From Syngnathus acus (Eukaryota; Chordata; Actinopteri; Syngnathiformes; Syngnathidae): DNA of 64,000 bases. The notes beneath the pieces are model-generated. The model saw only the letters and a list, made by a program, of their open reading frames with translations, ran no database searches and was not told the DNA's origin. This document shows positions 53,641-64,000 of the stretch, piece by piece. The stretch lies in assembly GCF_901709675.1 (NCBI RefSeq), contig NC_051098.1, positions 2,716,500 through 2,780,499 of the forward strand, in the 5' to 3' direction. Positions within the stretch are counted from its first letter, which is position 1. Each line of letters opens with the position of its first letter. The position numbers and the translations under genes were made by a program.

Positions 53641-54229
53641 AACGTGACTGTAATAAAGCATATTTGGCCAAAGCTGCAATTCTAGTGGTTTAATGTGTAC
53701 TTTGTTGATGTTAATGTTGAAAGTGAAAGAAAAAAGCTACAAGTACATCCGGTGCTGCTACTTCATCATCCTCACAGAAGAAGCAGGCATGCAAGATGAG
53801 CTTCCTACGAGGGGCCAACTTTCATTTTGCACAACAACAAGGGTTTAAAGTAGTGATGACAGAATACCAAAATTCTAACATTGATTGGAAAAAATGCATA
53901 AAGTACCTTGATACCAGTACCAAAACAGTACGACACAAATCTAAAAATCAACAAAAGTTGCACAAATAAAACTGACAAAAGAACTTTAGTTTTTATTTTA
54001 TTATGAATTCAAAATATTACAATTTGCTTCATCAGAAAGTAATATTCTAAGCATAAACACTTAACATTAAAACACAAAATAATGCCTGACCTATTCATGT
54101 GACGTCTACTGTAATGCAGTCTTGAGCGGGTGATGATCATTTTCATGGCCAGTTAAATAATTGAAATGAATTAATAAAAGGTCAAGAGCGAGTGTGACTA
54201 TCCTGTCACAGTCCAGTTACCATTTACTA
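53641..54229. other. Intergenic, no feature recognised
   Basis: AT-rich; no exon or repeat that I can name. Confidence 0.4.
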
Positions 54230-55554
54230 CAAACCGGATTCGGTTAAAGTTGGGAAATTGTGTAAAATGGATATAAAAACAAAATACAGTGATTTGAAAA
54301 TCCTTTTCAACCTATATCCAATTGAATACACTACAAAGAAAATATATTTAATGCTCAAACTCCTAAACTTTATTTTATTTTTCAAATAATAATGAACTTA
54401 GAATTCCATGGCTGCAACACGTGCAGAAGAAGTTGGGAAAGGGCATGTTTACCACTTCGTTACATCACCTTTTCTTTTAATAACACTCAATAAACGTTTT
54501 GAATAGAGGAGACTAATTCTCAGCTTCTCATGTGAAATTCTTTCCCATTCTTGCTTGATGAACTGCTTCAGTTGTTCAACAGTCTGGGGTCTTCCCTGTC
54601 GTATTTTACGCTTCATAATGCGCCACACATTTTCAATGGGAGACAGGTCTGGACTGCAAGCGGGCCAGGGGAGAACCTGGACTCTTTTACTTCGAAGCCA
54701 CGCTGTTGTAACACGTGCAGAATGTGGCTTGGCATTATCTTGCTGAAATAAGCAGCGGCGTCCATGAAAAAGACGTCGCTTGGATGGCAGCATATGTTGC
54801 TCCAAAATCTGTATGTACTTTTCAGCATTTATGTTGCCTTCACAGAAATGTAAGTCACCCATGCCATGGGAACTAATGCACCCCCATACCATCACAGATG
54901 CTGGCTTGCGTTGATAACAGACCGGATGGTCCGCTTCCTATTTGGTCCGGAGGACACGACGTCCAGTGTTTCCAAAAACAATTTGGAAAGTGGACTCATC
55001 AGACCACAAAACACTTTTCCATTGTGCATCAGTCCATTTTACATGAGCTCGGGCCCAGAGAACTATGAACTATTATGCACCGTAGATGTTGAAATCCCTA
55101 AATTCCTTGTAATTTTGCTTTGAGAAATGTTCTTAAACTGTTCAACTATTTTCTCACACAGTTGTGGACAAAGTGGTGAACTTCGCTCCATCCTTGCTTG
55201 TGAATGACTGAGCATCTTTGGGGAGGCTCCTTTTATACCCAATCATGGTACCCACCTGTTCCCAATTAGCCTGATCACATGTGGGATGTTCCAAATAGGT
55301 GTTTGATGAGCTTTTCTCAGCTTTCTCAGTATTTTTTGCCACCTTTCCCAACTTCTATTGGACGTGTTGCAGCCATGAAATTCTAAGTTAATTATTATTT
55401 GGCAAAAAACAATTAAGTATATCAGTTTGAACATTAAATATGTTGTCTTTGTAGTGTATTCAATTGAATATGGGTTGAGAAGGATTTTCAAATCATTGTA
55501 TTTTGGTTTTATTTACATTTTACACAATTTCCTAACTTCAACCGAATCCGGTTT
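54230..55554 (-). mobile_element. Tc1/mariner transposon (third family)
   Basis: 1325 bp with termini CAAACCGGATTCGGTTAA and TTCAACCGAATCCGGTTTG flanked by TA on both sides (54228-54229 and 55555-55556). The inverted repeat continues into TGTGTAAAATG and GATTTGAAAATCCTT blocks. Transposase on the minus strand, degraded. Confidence 0.82.
54449..55190 (-). pseudogene. Tc1-type transposase remnant
   Basis: Intact frame 54895-54449: VWGCISSHGMGDLHF, CLFQQDNAKPHSARV with the second catalytic Asp, and SPDLSPIENVWRIMKRK with the Glu, ending KRKGDVTKW. Upstream, SDESTFQIVFGNTGRR (first Asp) is in another frame and followed by an in-frame stop. The helix-turn-helix part is barely recognisable. Inactive. 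Confidence 0.8.
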
Positions 55555-55685
55555 GTAGATTCATGGAGGTATTGAGGTTGTGGTCAGACCTGATAATGTT
55601 GATGGGACAGTTGAAACAGAGACAACAGAAAGTGACAAGTGACAGCGGATGACAAAAACTCTTTTCAGCAGCTACTGGACAGCAT

Positions 55686-56180
55686 CCATCCATCCATCTT
55701 CTACTGATTTTCCGAGGTTGTCTCGCGGGGGCAGCAGCTTTAAGAGGGCCACCCAGGCTTCCCTCTTCCCAGGCACTTCGTCCAACTCATCCCAGGGAAC
55801 CCCAAGGCATTCCCAGGTCAGCTGAGAGACAGTCTCTCCAGCGCGTTCTGGGTCGTCCTCAGGGTTTCCTGCTGGTGGGACATACCCGGAACACCAGGGA
55901 GGCGTCCAGGACGCATCCTAATGCCCGAGCCACCTCATCTGGCTTCTCTCAACATGGAGGAGCAGCAGTCCCTCACGGATGACCGAGCTTCTCACACTAT
56001 CTCCATAGGAGAGCCCGGACACCGAGCGGAGGAAACTCATTTCGGGATATTGTTCTTTTGGTCACGACCCATAGGTCATGACCATAGGTGAGGGCAGGAG
56101 CATAGATCGACCGGTCAATCAAGAGCTTTGCCTTTTGGCTCAGCTCCCTCTTCACCACAACGGACCGGTACAGAGCCCGC
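55686..56180 (-). mobile_element. RTE (Rex3-like) LINE 3' fragment
   Basis: Reverse complement of the end of the 8160-10146 element: starts CCATCCATCCATCTTCT (simple-repeat tail), then CGCGGGGGCAGCAGCTT, and reaches the CACGACCCATAGGTCATGACC block. 5'-truncated and diverged, with indels. Confidence 0.85.
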
Positions 56181-56299
56181 CATCAAATTATCCAATGTCA
56201 ATTGATTTGAGAAAAATATTGTCCAATTTCAACCACCTTAAGACATTACATATTTAACCAGTACCTCCACTTTTTGTATAATATTTTACTAAAAATTTC

Positions 56300-56900
56300 A
56301 TTTTCCATACTGCTTGTCCGCATGGGGGTCGCCGGCGTGTTGGAGCCTATCCCAGCTGTCATCAGGCAGTAGGCGTGGGACACCCTGAACTGGTCACCAG
56401 CCAATCGCAGGGTACACAGAGACAAACAACCATCCACACGCACTCAACACTTATGGGCAATTTGGAGTGAATACAATAGAATAGAGTGCCCTTTGTCATT
56501 TTACAACTTAGTTGTACAAAGAAATTCAGATAGCTGCTCCCTTCCTAGTGCAAACATACAAAATTTAAAAAAGTATAAAAGGAAGTCTGAGAATAAAAGT
56601 GAAAGATCTTATTTACATTAGTCTAAGAATGAAGGTTAAAAAAATCTTATTTACAGTATGTTCAATGTGGGTATATGTATTAACATGAATGAGGTTTGTA
56701 CAGAAAGTAAATAATAAATAGTAAATAGAGCTCAATTGGCCGACCATGCATATTTTTGGTATGTGAGGTTACCCGGAGAAAACCCACGCAGGCAAGGGGA
56801 GAACATGCAAACTCCACAGGGATGGCTGGAGCCAGAATCAAACCCGCAACCCCTGCACTGTGATGCAGACGTGCTAACCAGTGCTCCATCATGCACTGTA
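56300..56900. mobile_element. Fish SINE-like repeat split by another insertion
   Basis: Left part 56300-56465 (GCCTATCCCAGCTG, CCAGCCAATCGCAGGG, GGGCAATTTGGAGTG) and right part 56728-56900 (CAATTGGCCGACCATGCAT, CCCGGAGAAAACCCACGCAGG, AATCAAACCCGCAACCC) are contiguous in the usual repeat. The interposed 56466-56727 segment (AATACAATAGAATAGAGTGCC...AATAATAAATAGTAAATAG) is foreign, probably another retroposon. Confidence 0.65.
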
Positions 56901-57076
56901 CTTAACATTGTTTTGAATAAAAATGTTGTTGCTAAATCGTATGACATAAGAATTTTTCCAATTTAAAATATGTACCTTAGGTCAATAAATGGTGGGTAAC
57001 GTTGACTTAAACAAAGGTCCAGTTCTTCATACATTTGTATCCAGCAGAGCAGCCCATCGTCCACAAAATGACAAGT

Positions 57077-57880
57077 GTAGTACAGTGATACCTCTATTTA
57101 CGAACGCCTGTACTTACATTTTGTGTTACGAACCGGAGCCTCGCAATTTTTTTTGCATCTACTTACGAACCAATTTTCGACTTACGAACCAACGCCCCAG
57201 TCATCCCACTCCTCCCCGAGCCTTGTCTTCTTTGCTCTGCCATTTCTGTGAAAATTGATACCCTCTGCTGCAGGAGCATGCACGCATTGAGTGAAAGGCA
57301 GAAGCCGTTGCCATGTGATAGACAGTACCAGCTTGTTTTCAATAAAAACATGAAAAACACACCTTTGTTTGTCAATTTCCATTTGTAGAAGCTAGGTTAC
57401 TTTTCTTTTTTCAAGTTCTCACTCGTGTTGTGCGCGAGGTACGTTCATTGAACACTCACACAGTTGGAAATGATTGCACCAAAAAGTAACAAGTAAGTAA
57501 GCGAGCACATTGCAAGGAGTAGTACGTGGAAGCAAACAATAATTTATTAGTCTGACTTTTTGTACGACTTCTCGGTATTTTTAGCAAGTGTAAAAAATTA
57601 GAAGAGTCCCCCCCCCAAGCAAAGTTAAGAGGTCAAAAATAAAGCGACATTTATTTTTTGTTATAAATGTTTAAAAAGCAAAAATAAAACTGTTGTTTTG
57701 GTTTTCTGTGTTTTACACAGAGCAATAGGGCAAAAAGTGTGACTTTTGGGATAGTCTGGCATGCATTATTTGCTTTTACTACATTGATTCCTATGGAAAA
57801 TGTTGCTTCTATTTACAAACGTTTCTATTTACAAACCCGATCACGGAACCAATTAACTTCGTAAGTAGAGGTACCACTGT
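57077..57880. mobile_element. Pogo/Tigger-like non-autonomous element
   Basis: Termini CAGTGATACCTCTATTTACG and CGTAAGTAGAGGTACCACTG are inverted repeats flanked by TA. Subterminal TTACGAACC motifs repeat on both sides. About 0.8 kb, no transposase. Confidence 0.7.
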
Positions 57881-57884
57881 ATGT

Positions 57885-57983
57885 CTTTTATAAACCCACT
57901 CTACTTTATGAATGCTGCTGGCAAACTGAATTCCCCCCTGGGATCAATAAAGTATCTATCTATCTATCTATCTATCTATCTAG
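57885..57983 (+). mobile_element. LINE 3' tail ending in (ATCT)n
   Basis: CTGAATTCCCCCCTGGGATCAATAAAGT followed by seven ATCT units: a standard fish L2/CR1-type 3' end with a simple-repeat tail. Directly abuts the pogo/Tigger-like element. Confidence 0.65.
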
Positions 57984-58302
57984 AATGCGACTTGGGAATT
58001 GTGGCCCACACTACCTAATGTAAAGTTGGCTGGATGCTTTAAACGTCAAACAATTGTCCTTTCAATATCAAATTGCTGTTAATTGCACGTTTCTTGAAAA
58101 GTCAACTTTGCAGGTCAAGAGTGACCATGCAACTCAACATAAAGGAACTTGTGTAGGGCTGTCATTATCAAACTTTTTTTCAGAATCAATTATTTGAATG
58201 ACCTATACAATTGTATTTCTGTTCAAGAGTATTAAAAAAGCAAAAACTCTATTACTGTTTAGTTACCAATTAATTTGGCTTATTTGGTAATATTAAATCA
58301 GG

Positions 58303-58375
58303 GGTGTCAAACTCGTTTTTATCACGGGCCATTTTATAGTTATGGCGTTCCTCATAAGAGCATTGTGACGGCGAC
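58303..58375. mobile_element. hAT MITE terminus (CAGGGGTGTCAAACTC family), fragment
   Basis: CAGGGGTGTCAAACTCGTTTTTATCACGGGCC corresponds to the inverted right end of the 27069-27373 element; the remainder is not preserved. Confidence 0.65.
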
Positions 58376-60063
58376 ACCAAATTAATGTATAACTGTCTTA
58401 TCATATTATTGCCTATACACAGCAAATTGATGGATGACTAGTTTTGAAATAAAAAAATGTTTGTTCGATTACTGTTCAAATTGCTGTAAAAAAATGGGTA
58501 ACAAAAAATATTTTCAATATCTCGAAGTTATTATTCATCAAACATGCCAATTTGAAATTTTGGTACAGATTTTAGCAAGGATCATGGGAGTTAACATGAT
58601 TTTCTTTGTAGGCTAAATTCTAAATGATATCTTGTTAGTAAAACATGTAGCACTAAAAGCTAACTGAACATTCAAAATAAGGAGAAATGCCAACTCGAAC
58701 GTATCCCATGTGCTATTAGAATTACACTGTTGGTGCTCACTGCTTAGCATACTAAAGTCACGCCAACCTCTAACGTCAGTGTAGCTAACAACGTTTAACT
58801 TCTATGCAAAACCAGTGACAAATTTTATTAAAGACAGTCCCGTTTGGTTCCTCACCGCTTTGTTTCATCACATTTGTTTAAGTGCTTTTAACGAGTAGTT
58901 AAAACGGTTGTCGACAAGTTAGCATTGAGGACCACAAGCGTGAAACGGAAACAACTCGGACGTCTTTCCCCTTGAACAGATACTACAAAGGGCATACCGT
59001 GACTTAAGCGGCCAACCATTTCTCCTACTGATTGAAGCTTGACAGCCTTCTGACATGTCAACACTTAAAACATTGCCACACAACAATGAAACATTATACT
59101 ACTAATACCAAGGAAACGACAGAAATTAAGACCACCATTATGCAATATCAAAATACTCGGTGAATGCGTAATGTTCACAATTTTCACATATTGTGTTAGC
59201 TTTTTAGAATGCGAAGTTACGTACAAATCAGTAAATCATTTTACTCTGCGTTGACCGGTGTTTTAGATAAATCTGACGTTGATAGCTGTGATCTAATGCT
59301 AACCGAACTGTGGGGAATAAAGCATAGCTCGTTTGGAGGCCGCAGTGTTTGACACACATTACGTTTACGAACAATCAGTTTTGAAAATTCAAATCAATGA
59401 AGTAGAATTAACGGTAACGGTGGTCAATGTCAGTCCAGCAAGTCGAACTACCAAAGTGGTTTCTTTTTGGCCCAACGACTCTGACCATGGGTTACGTCCG
59501 AAGAAAGATCTCTTGTGTCTAAGAACAGTTTCGTGTCGTCCTCGCCTATTTTTAGTCATTTATTAACTAAATTCCATCAATATAAAATGCAGTAAAATGC
59601 TGACCAATGTATATTTGAGGTAATTTCAGCCAGTGTTCCACCGAACGGGCCAAAGACCTTAACGTTAGCTTGCTAACCGGCCTGCCGAAAATGAAACCAG
59701 TTTGCAAAGTGCTGTAGCAATGTATGGCACATTGCCACTACTCTGGACATTGGCTCCAGTTATTATTACGTGAATTAACACCAAAGAGGGATGATTTTGC
59801 CAAGTTATATAAATAACAAGGGGGCTATTGGCTAACTTGTCTACACAAGTAAGAAAGGTTGGAAGATGATGCTAGTTGCTCAATGACACGGACAGAATAA
59901 CGGCAATGGCTTTTAAAGAAATTAAAAAATGCATGACAGCAACACGAAGGCTGTTCCTACGTTGCATCGCAGTCAGTAGATCTGACCCAGCCACGCGGAG
60001 TGAACCTGCAGTTAACTTTAACATGCTTGGTAGCACAAATGAATGCGAGTTGAAGATTTCACT
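58376..60063. other. Intergenic region upstream of akap1, nothing identified
   Basis: No exon or named repeat found on either strand. The small frames at 59333-59566 and 59876-60076 have no recognisable family motifs. Confidence 0.4.
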
Positions 60064-60190
60064 TACAGTATTTTAAGGCCCTTGATGTCGCCACGATGAG
60101 AACAACGCAGTGTAAACGTCGATTTTGAAAAAGTGTCCAGGTACAAAGTCAATCTCTCCCCCACGTGTTGGCAGAGTAGTAGCAGGCTTA
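60064..60190 (-). promoter_or_regulatory. Candidate distal non-coding first exon (possibly akap1)
   Basis: On the minus strand a strong donor (GTAAGT, GT at about 60063) ends a 100-130 nt segment richer in CpG (CATCGTGGCGACATC, CACGTGGGGG). It could splice to the acceptor at 52745. Support is positional only. Confidence 0.3.
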
Positions 60191-60210
60191 AAAAAAAAAA
60201 AAAAAAAAAA
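60189..60210. repeat. Poly(A) tract
   Basis: A run of about 21 A residues; probably the tail of a decayed retroposon or simple slippage. Confidence 0.8.
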
Positions 60211-60447
60211 AGAAAAGTACACCAAACAGCTGCTCAAATCTCGCGATGATAGTTGGTGGTACGTGCGTTGTAGTCTCGTGGTAACTTAACTGCACGGCGA
60301 ACTGAGGTTGCGCCATACAACAGACTCTTGCACTTAACAATACCGGACAATTTGTTTTACTGAGAAATGAAAACATTTTGATAAGCTGTATCAACTTTAG
60401 AAATTTGTTACGTCGTTTACATAGAGACAGAAATAAAATCTTAAACA

Positions 60448-60510
60448 CAGATATCAAACGGAAAGCCTGGGGGCCAAATCCTGCTCGCCACATCATTGTA
60501 TTTTCTTTCA
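60448..60510. mobile_element. Diverged hAT MITE fragment
   Basis: CAGATATCAAACGGAAAGCCTGGGGGCCAAATCCTGCTCGCCACATCATT aligns with the left end of the 27069-27373 element with several changes. Confidence 0.5.
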
Positions 60511-61007
60511 TCTGTATGAACAAATAACAAATATGTGTAATTGCTGTAATATAAAGGTGCGTCTAAGTTGTAATTAAACAATTGATGTCTTTCAGATTTC
60601 TAACTTCGTAACCCCGATAAAACCACTAGGTGTTGGTAATTGCCCTGCTTGTCATCGGCACTTGTTCAAGGAGACCACTCTGAGTCTTGATAAATTGATA
60701 ATAATAAATTGTTAATAAATAGTCCAAGTGATTTAGTGAAAAACTTTGTACATTTGACCCAATTCTTTTTTTTCCATCTCTCATCAAGAATATTACTAGA
60801 ATAGCATTATTTTCACCTTCACAGTATCCATTTAAGTCTTTCTTTGAGTAACGCAAGAATGCTAGTACATGCATTTATTATGTCGCGCCTTCATTATTTC
60901 AATGTATTACTCTCTGGTCTTCCCATATCTAGTATTAATGTAAAAAAATTGCACTTAATATAAAGTGATGCAACTCGACTCCTCACAAGGATGGGAAAGT
61001 CCAATCA

Positions 61008-61335
61008 TACCAGCTCAGTGTCCTAGTGGTAGAGTGTCCGCCCTGAGACTGGAAGGTTGTGGGTTCAAACCCCGGCCGGGTCATACCAAAGACTATAAAA
61101 ATGGGACCCATTGCCTCCCTGCTTGGCACTCAGCATTAAGGGTTGGAATTGGGGGGTTAGATCACCAACTGATTCCCGAGCGCGGCACCGCTGCTGCTCA
61201 CTGCTCCCCTCTCCCCCAGGGGATGGATTAAAATCACACGGGGATGGGTTAAATGCAGAGGACAAATTTCACCACACCCAGGTGTGTGTGTGACGATCAT
61301 TGGGACTTTAATCTGTAATCTAATCTTAATCTATA
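61008..61335 (+). mobile_element. tRNA-derived SINE (copy 2)
   Basis: From CATACCAGCTCAGTGTCC to GACTTTAATCTGTAATC, nearly base-for-base the same as the 53317-53640 copy apart from the tail. Same A and B boxes. Inserted in the old LINE at 60830-61925. Confidence 0.9.
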
Positions 61336-61554
61336 TTAGACGGATACTAGTCAAATTGCATTGGTGCACTTGAGATGCAATTTCAAGGTTCTGCTACTCA
61401 TACCTAAAATAATAATATTATATGGCTTAGCGCCTTCTTATTTCATAGACCGAGACTAAATTCTGTCCCGAAACCTCCATTCACAAAACGCTGGTCTTTT
61501 AGTGACCCAGAGAGTCAAAAAGAAATCCGCAAGTTCTATACTAGAGCATCAGCC

Positions 61555-61876
61555 TCACACTCAAGGCCCATATACGGCCCACCACATCATTTTTTGTGGC
61601 CTGCAAAGACAAATTGTGTATCGACTTCATGTGACGATATTAAAATTACAAATTGTCTTCATTTTTAAAAACTAGAGATATTGCTAGCAGTTTTTATTAC
61701 CACAATTTTTTTTAAATAATTGAACAGTTTTTACTAGTCACTGATTTCAAAATTAGTTATTCATCATTTTGTTGTGTACACTGTAGCCTATACTACAAGA
61801 AGTTGAAAGTCATAATGGCCCTCTGAAGGACACTATGACTGCGGTGCGGCCTGCAATAAAAATTAGTTCAACACCT
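61555..61876. mobile_element. hAT-type MITE (CAGGGGTGTCAAACTC family), copy 2
   Basis: Diverged relative of 27069-27373: CAAGGCCCATATACGGCCC, GCAAAGACAAATTGTGTATCG, CATAATGGCCCTC and CTATGACTGCGGTGCGGCC are all collinear. Flanks ACTAGAGC and TCTAGAGC suggest an 8-bp duplication. Confidence 0.7.
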
Positions 61877-61926
61877 CCGTTCTAGAGCGTTTTCTGTTCG
61901 GGCTCCAAGGCTCTGGAATGCCCTAC

Positions 61927-62725
61927 CCCAGGGCCGGACTGGGAGATTTTTTTCACGCCAGGAGTCAGTTATGTAACCAGGCCACCCTGGCCTTGCCCAC
62001 ACGTGCATGTTCACACCCACACTTAAATGCATGGGCACAAGCAAAACGCATTTGTGCGCACACACATGCACACAATCATTGTTTGGGTTTTGTTGTGGGT
62101 GGTACCGGAAAAACAAATCAAAATCTCTAGAATGAGGGCGAGCACAATAATCAAAAGGTCTCTCTGAGTCTGACTGTCTGTCTGTGTCCTGAGTTGGCCT
62201 TTCACTTGCACTGCTCCCTGGACTTGTCTTGCCAGTATACTCTGCATCTGCCGGGAGTGTCAGAACAACCAGCATAATAATTATATAATCGACAAGAACA
62301 CATTTAATCAATATCAAAAGAATAATATGGTTAAATATGCTTTTTGTTCCCAAATGTTTCATGCATAATCATAGCCTATTCAATCCCATGCATTGATAGA
62401 TGACTGTCTGTTCTTTACCTGTCAGCTGCTCTGATCTAGTTCTGGGCCGACTGTCTGAAGCACCAAAACTGGCAATATTTCCACCTTTGCATAGGAAACA
62501 TAGACATATATTTTAATATTAATTTAGCCAGGGTCAGTTACAAAGTTTAGAGGAATGTGCAAGTAAGAAAGAATAACAAATGACTCTTCAACTTACAAAA
62601 TCAACTAGAATTAAATCTAACAATAAATCAGCAGAGGGACAGCCTTATTACATGGCAGCGGCACATATGCACACAACACATGCAAACTGGCATGCATACA
62701 CGCGCGGGCACACACAGTTTTTAAT
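61927..62725. other. Repeat-like region starting CAGGGCCGGACTGGGA, unassigned
   Basis: CAGGGCCGGACTGGGA looks like a hAT-type terminus. A minus-strand frame (62362-61868) has a hydrophobic stretch and Ser/Glu-rich part but no family I recognise. Confidence 0.3.
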
Positions 62726-62840
62726 GGCACCGTGTGTGTGTGTGTGGGGGGGGGGGGGTAGTTGGGGGGAGGGGGGGTGTGGACGCGGCCAAATGCAGAA
62801 AAGTTCCGGATTTGTTCAGCCTCCCCCCCCCCCTCACTAC
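62726..62840. repeat. (GT)n followed by long G runs, with C run 40 bp away
   Basis: (GT)n leading into about 14 G, then GTTGGGGGGAGGGGGGG, and a CCTCCCCCCCCCCCC tract at 62819-62834. Strong quadruplex-forming potential on the plus strand. Confidence 0.85.
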
Positions 62841-62877
62841 CTAAAGTGATTCGCTCTTTTTTCAGTTCATATGACTT

Positions 62878-63060
62878 CAACCAGTAGGTGTCGGCAATGC
62901 CCATTGAAGCTGGTGCCACCTCGCCGTAAAACAAAACAAAGAAGAAAATGACGTTCACGAAGTAGTCGTGAATTGCATTTCCTGTTCACCAACGGAACGA
63001 ATCTGTGAGTGAACGAATCAGTGAGTGAGTGATTTGCATTTCCAGTTCTTTTATGCTCGT
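62878..63060. mobile_element. Fragment of the GTTCACTC-rich element (inverted relative of 22499-23483)
   Basis: AATGCCCATTGAAGCTGGTGCCACCTCGCCGTAAAAC and the following GTGAACGAATCAGTGAGTGAGTGATTTGCATTTCC match the 22980-23300 part of the other copy in reverse orientation. Confidence 0.65.
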
Positions 63061-63249
63061 TTTCTCCAAGCTAACGGCTAACTTTATTTGCATGAAGGGA
63101 TGCGCCGTTATTAGGCGGCGGGCCGAAGCTCGCTAGAGGCTTTCGTTAGTGAAATGATTGATCTGGTTGTAGGGAGGATGTGATATTTTAATATGACCTA
63201 CATGGATTTTATATTAACACATTTCTGATTGTTGGGAGCTGTTTTTTGG

Positions 63250-63450
63250 TCATCGTTTTATGAAAATCAATGTTTGATTGCGAAACACAACAGGCACTGC
63301 TGCAAAGGGGTCCTTGCTGCAGAACCAATCAAAACTCGTAACAACGTCACGTGACTTGATGTCTCCCAATGGCATTCCTCCAACTCAGGAACTAGGAAGT
63401 AAATATTGCCTCCGCACTATTGACAACAATGGACTTTGTTCGCACTTGGT
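63250..63450 (+). promoter_or_regulatory. Candidate promoter and first exon of an unidentified plus-strand gene
   Basis: AACGTCACGTGACTTG (CRE/E-box-like) precedes an ATG at 63431 whose 20-nt frame (MDFVRT plus two bases) ends at a GTAAGT donor at 63451. A pyrimidine-rich acceptor (TTTTTCTCTCTCAG) occurs at about 63981 with only 19 nt of possible exon before the window ends. Too little sequence to name a gene. Confidence 0.25.
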
Positions 63451-64000
63451 AAGTTCTTATTTAATATAAATTAATATTGAAAATGGCTAAGGATAGCCCC
63501 AGCTAAGAACGTGCAGTGTGAAAAGCCCTCAAATTTGATAGGATGTTAGGCGTCATCAGCGGTTTATTTTTTTTAATTTTGGCTTCAGAGATTACACATG
63601 GCTAATTTACGTTACAGAGAGTAGCTACAGTAACTCCTGGTTTTGCCTTACCGTCTTTCTCAGATAGTAATCTAACATAAACCTTACTCAAACAACCCTA
63701 ACCCAATGCTAATAATAGTTGTTTCACATTCTTGTTGGGTGTTACATGAGCATGTTGTGGGTAGTGGAATACCATTAAACAAGACCAAATAGAGGATTAT
63801 AGTGGTAGAGAACATTTATATTGGTAACACAATAACAACATTACCATTTGTAATTAACAGTGTTCAGTTCAGTCCAAACACACACACGTCTATACAAGGT
63901 AGGTGTTTCACAGAAGTGCTTGAATCCTCTTTGATACTGTATGTTCCCTGTGCTCTTGTCTTCGTCATTTTTCTCTCTCAGTTACGTGTGCCTCTGCGTC

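Larger units (their letters stand above)
60830..61925 (+). pseudogene. Old Rex1/L2-like LINE carrying a SINE and a hAT MITE
   Basis: Remnants of one reverse transcriptase carboxy end in order: HAFIMSRLHYFNVLLSGLP (about 60870-60930) and DATRLLTRMGKSNH (to 61007); a SINE (61008-61330); then KLHW and the degraded YGLAPSYF block (to about 61555); a hAT MITE; then AFSVRAPRLWNALP (61880-61925). Multiple stops. Confidence 0.6.

Noticed and set aside
61868-62362. 164-residue minus-strand frame with a hydrophobic segment
   Set aside because: Overlaps a hAT-like terminus and LINE remnant, no recognisable domain; kept only as an unassigned repeat-like region.

Overview
This window is nuclear DNA of a ray-finned fish, most likely a teleost. 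The evidence is spliced vertebrate genes with large introns, canonical GT-AG junctions and fish-type transposable elements: Tc1/mariner, L2/CR1-like and RTE/Rex-like LINEs, hAT and pogo-type non-autonomous elements, and tRNA-derived SINEs. I cannot name the species.

Three host genes can be supported, all on the minus strand and head to tail. (1) wsb1: only the first coding exon (657-696) is inside; the rest lies off the left edge. (2) cuedc1: a complete nine-exon coding set from 20369 down to 5383 (1170 nt, 389 residues), including a short last exon at 5383-5456. (3) akap1: a complete ten-exon coding set from 52720 down to 26854 (2490 nt, 829 residues), encoding a mitochondrial outer-membrane anchor, an RII-binding helix, a KH domain and a Tudor domain. 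Exon phases add up without a break in both complete genes. A splice-acceptor-like site at the extreme right edge may belong to a further, divergent plus-strand gene, but I cannot identify it.

Most of the rest is transposable-element sequence. Layout: 1-1010 wsb1 exon 1 and upstream; 1-5 kb LINE and SINE scraps; 5.4-20.4 kb cuedc1, whose introns hold an RTE LINE with a 12-bp target duplication (8160-10146) and an L2 LINE (12281-14841); 22.5-23.5 kb a repeat-rich non-autonomous element with a 20-bp tandem array; 24.8-52.7 kb akap1; 53-64 kb upstream sequence with twin SINE copies, a Tc1 element, RTE and LINE remnants and a pogo/Tigger-like element.

The most striking structure is inside the 13.3-kb akap1 intron between 32485 and 45737. 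A Tc1 element (33064-41019) has a LINE in its left inverted repeat (33201-35550) and an L2 LINE in its transposase gene (36466-40448), and the L2 itself carries a hAT element (36901-38194) with a perfect 8-bp target duplication. The two transposase halves still hold all three catalytic acidic residues. An inverted copy of the Tc1 right end and its flanking microsatellite lies just left of the element. I found no prokaryotic-type system, CRISPR array, rRNA or bona fide tRNA gene, and I recognise no endogenous virus.
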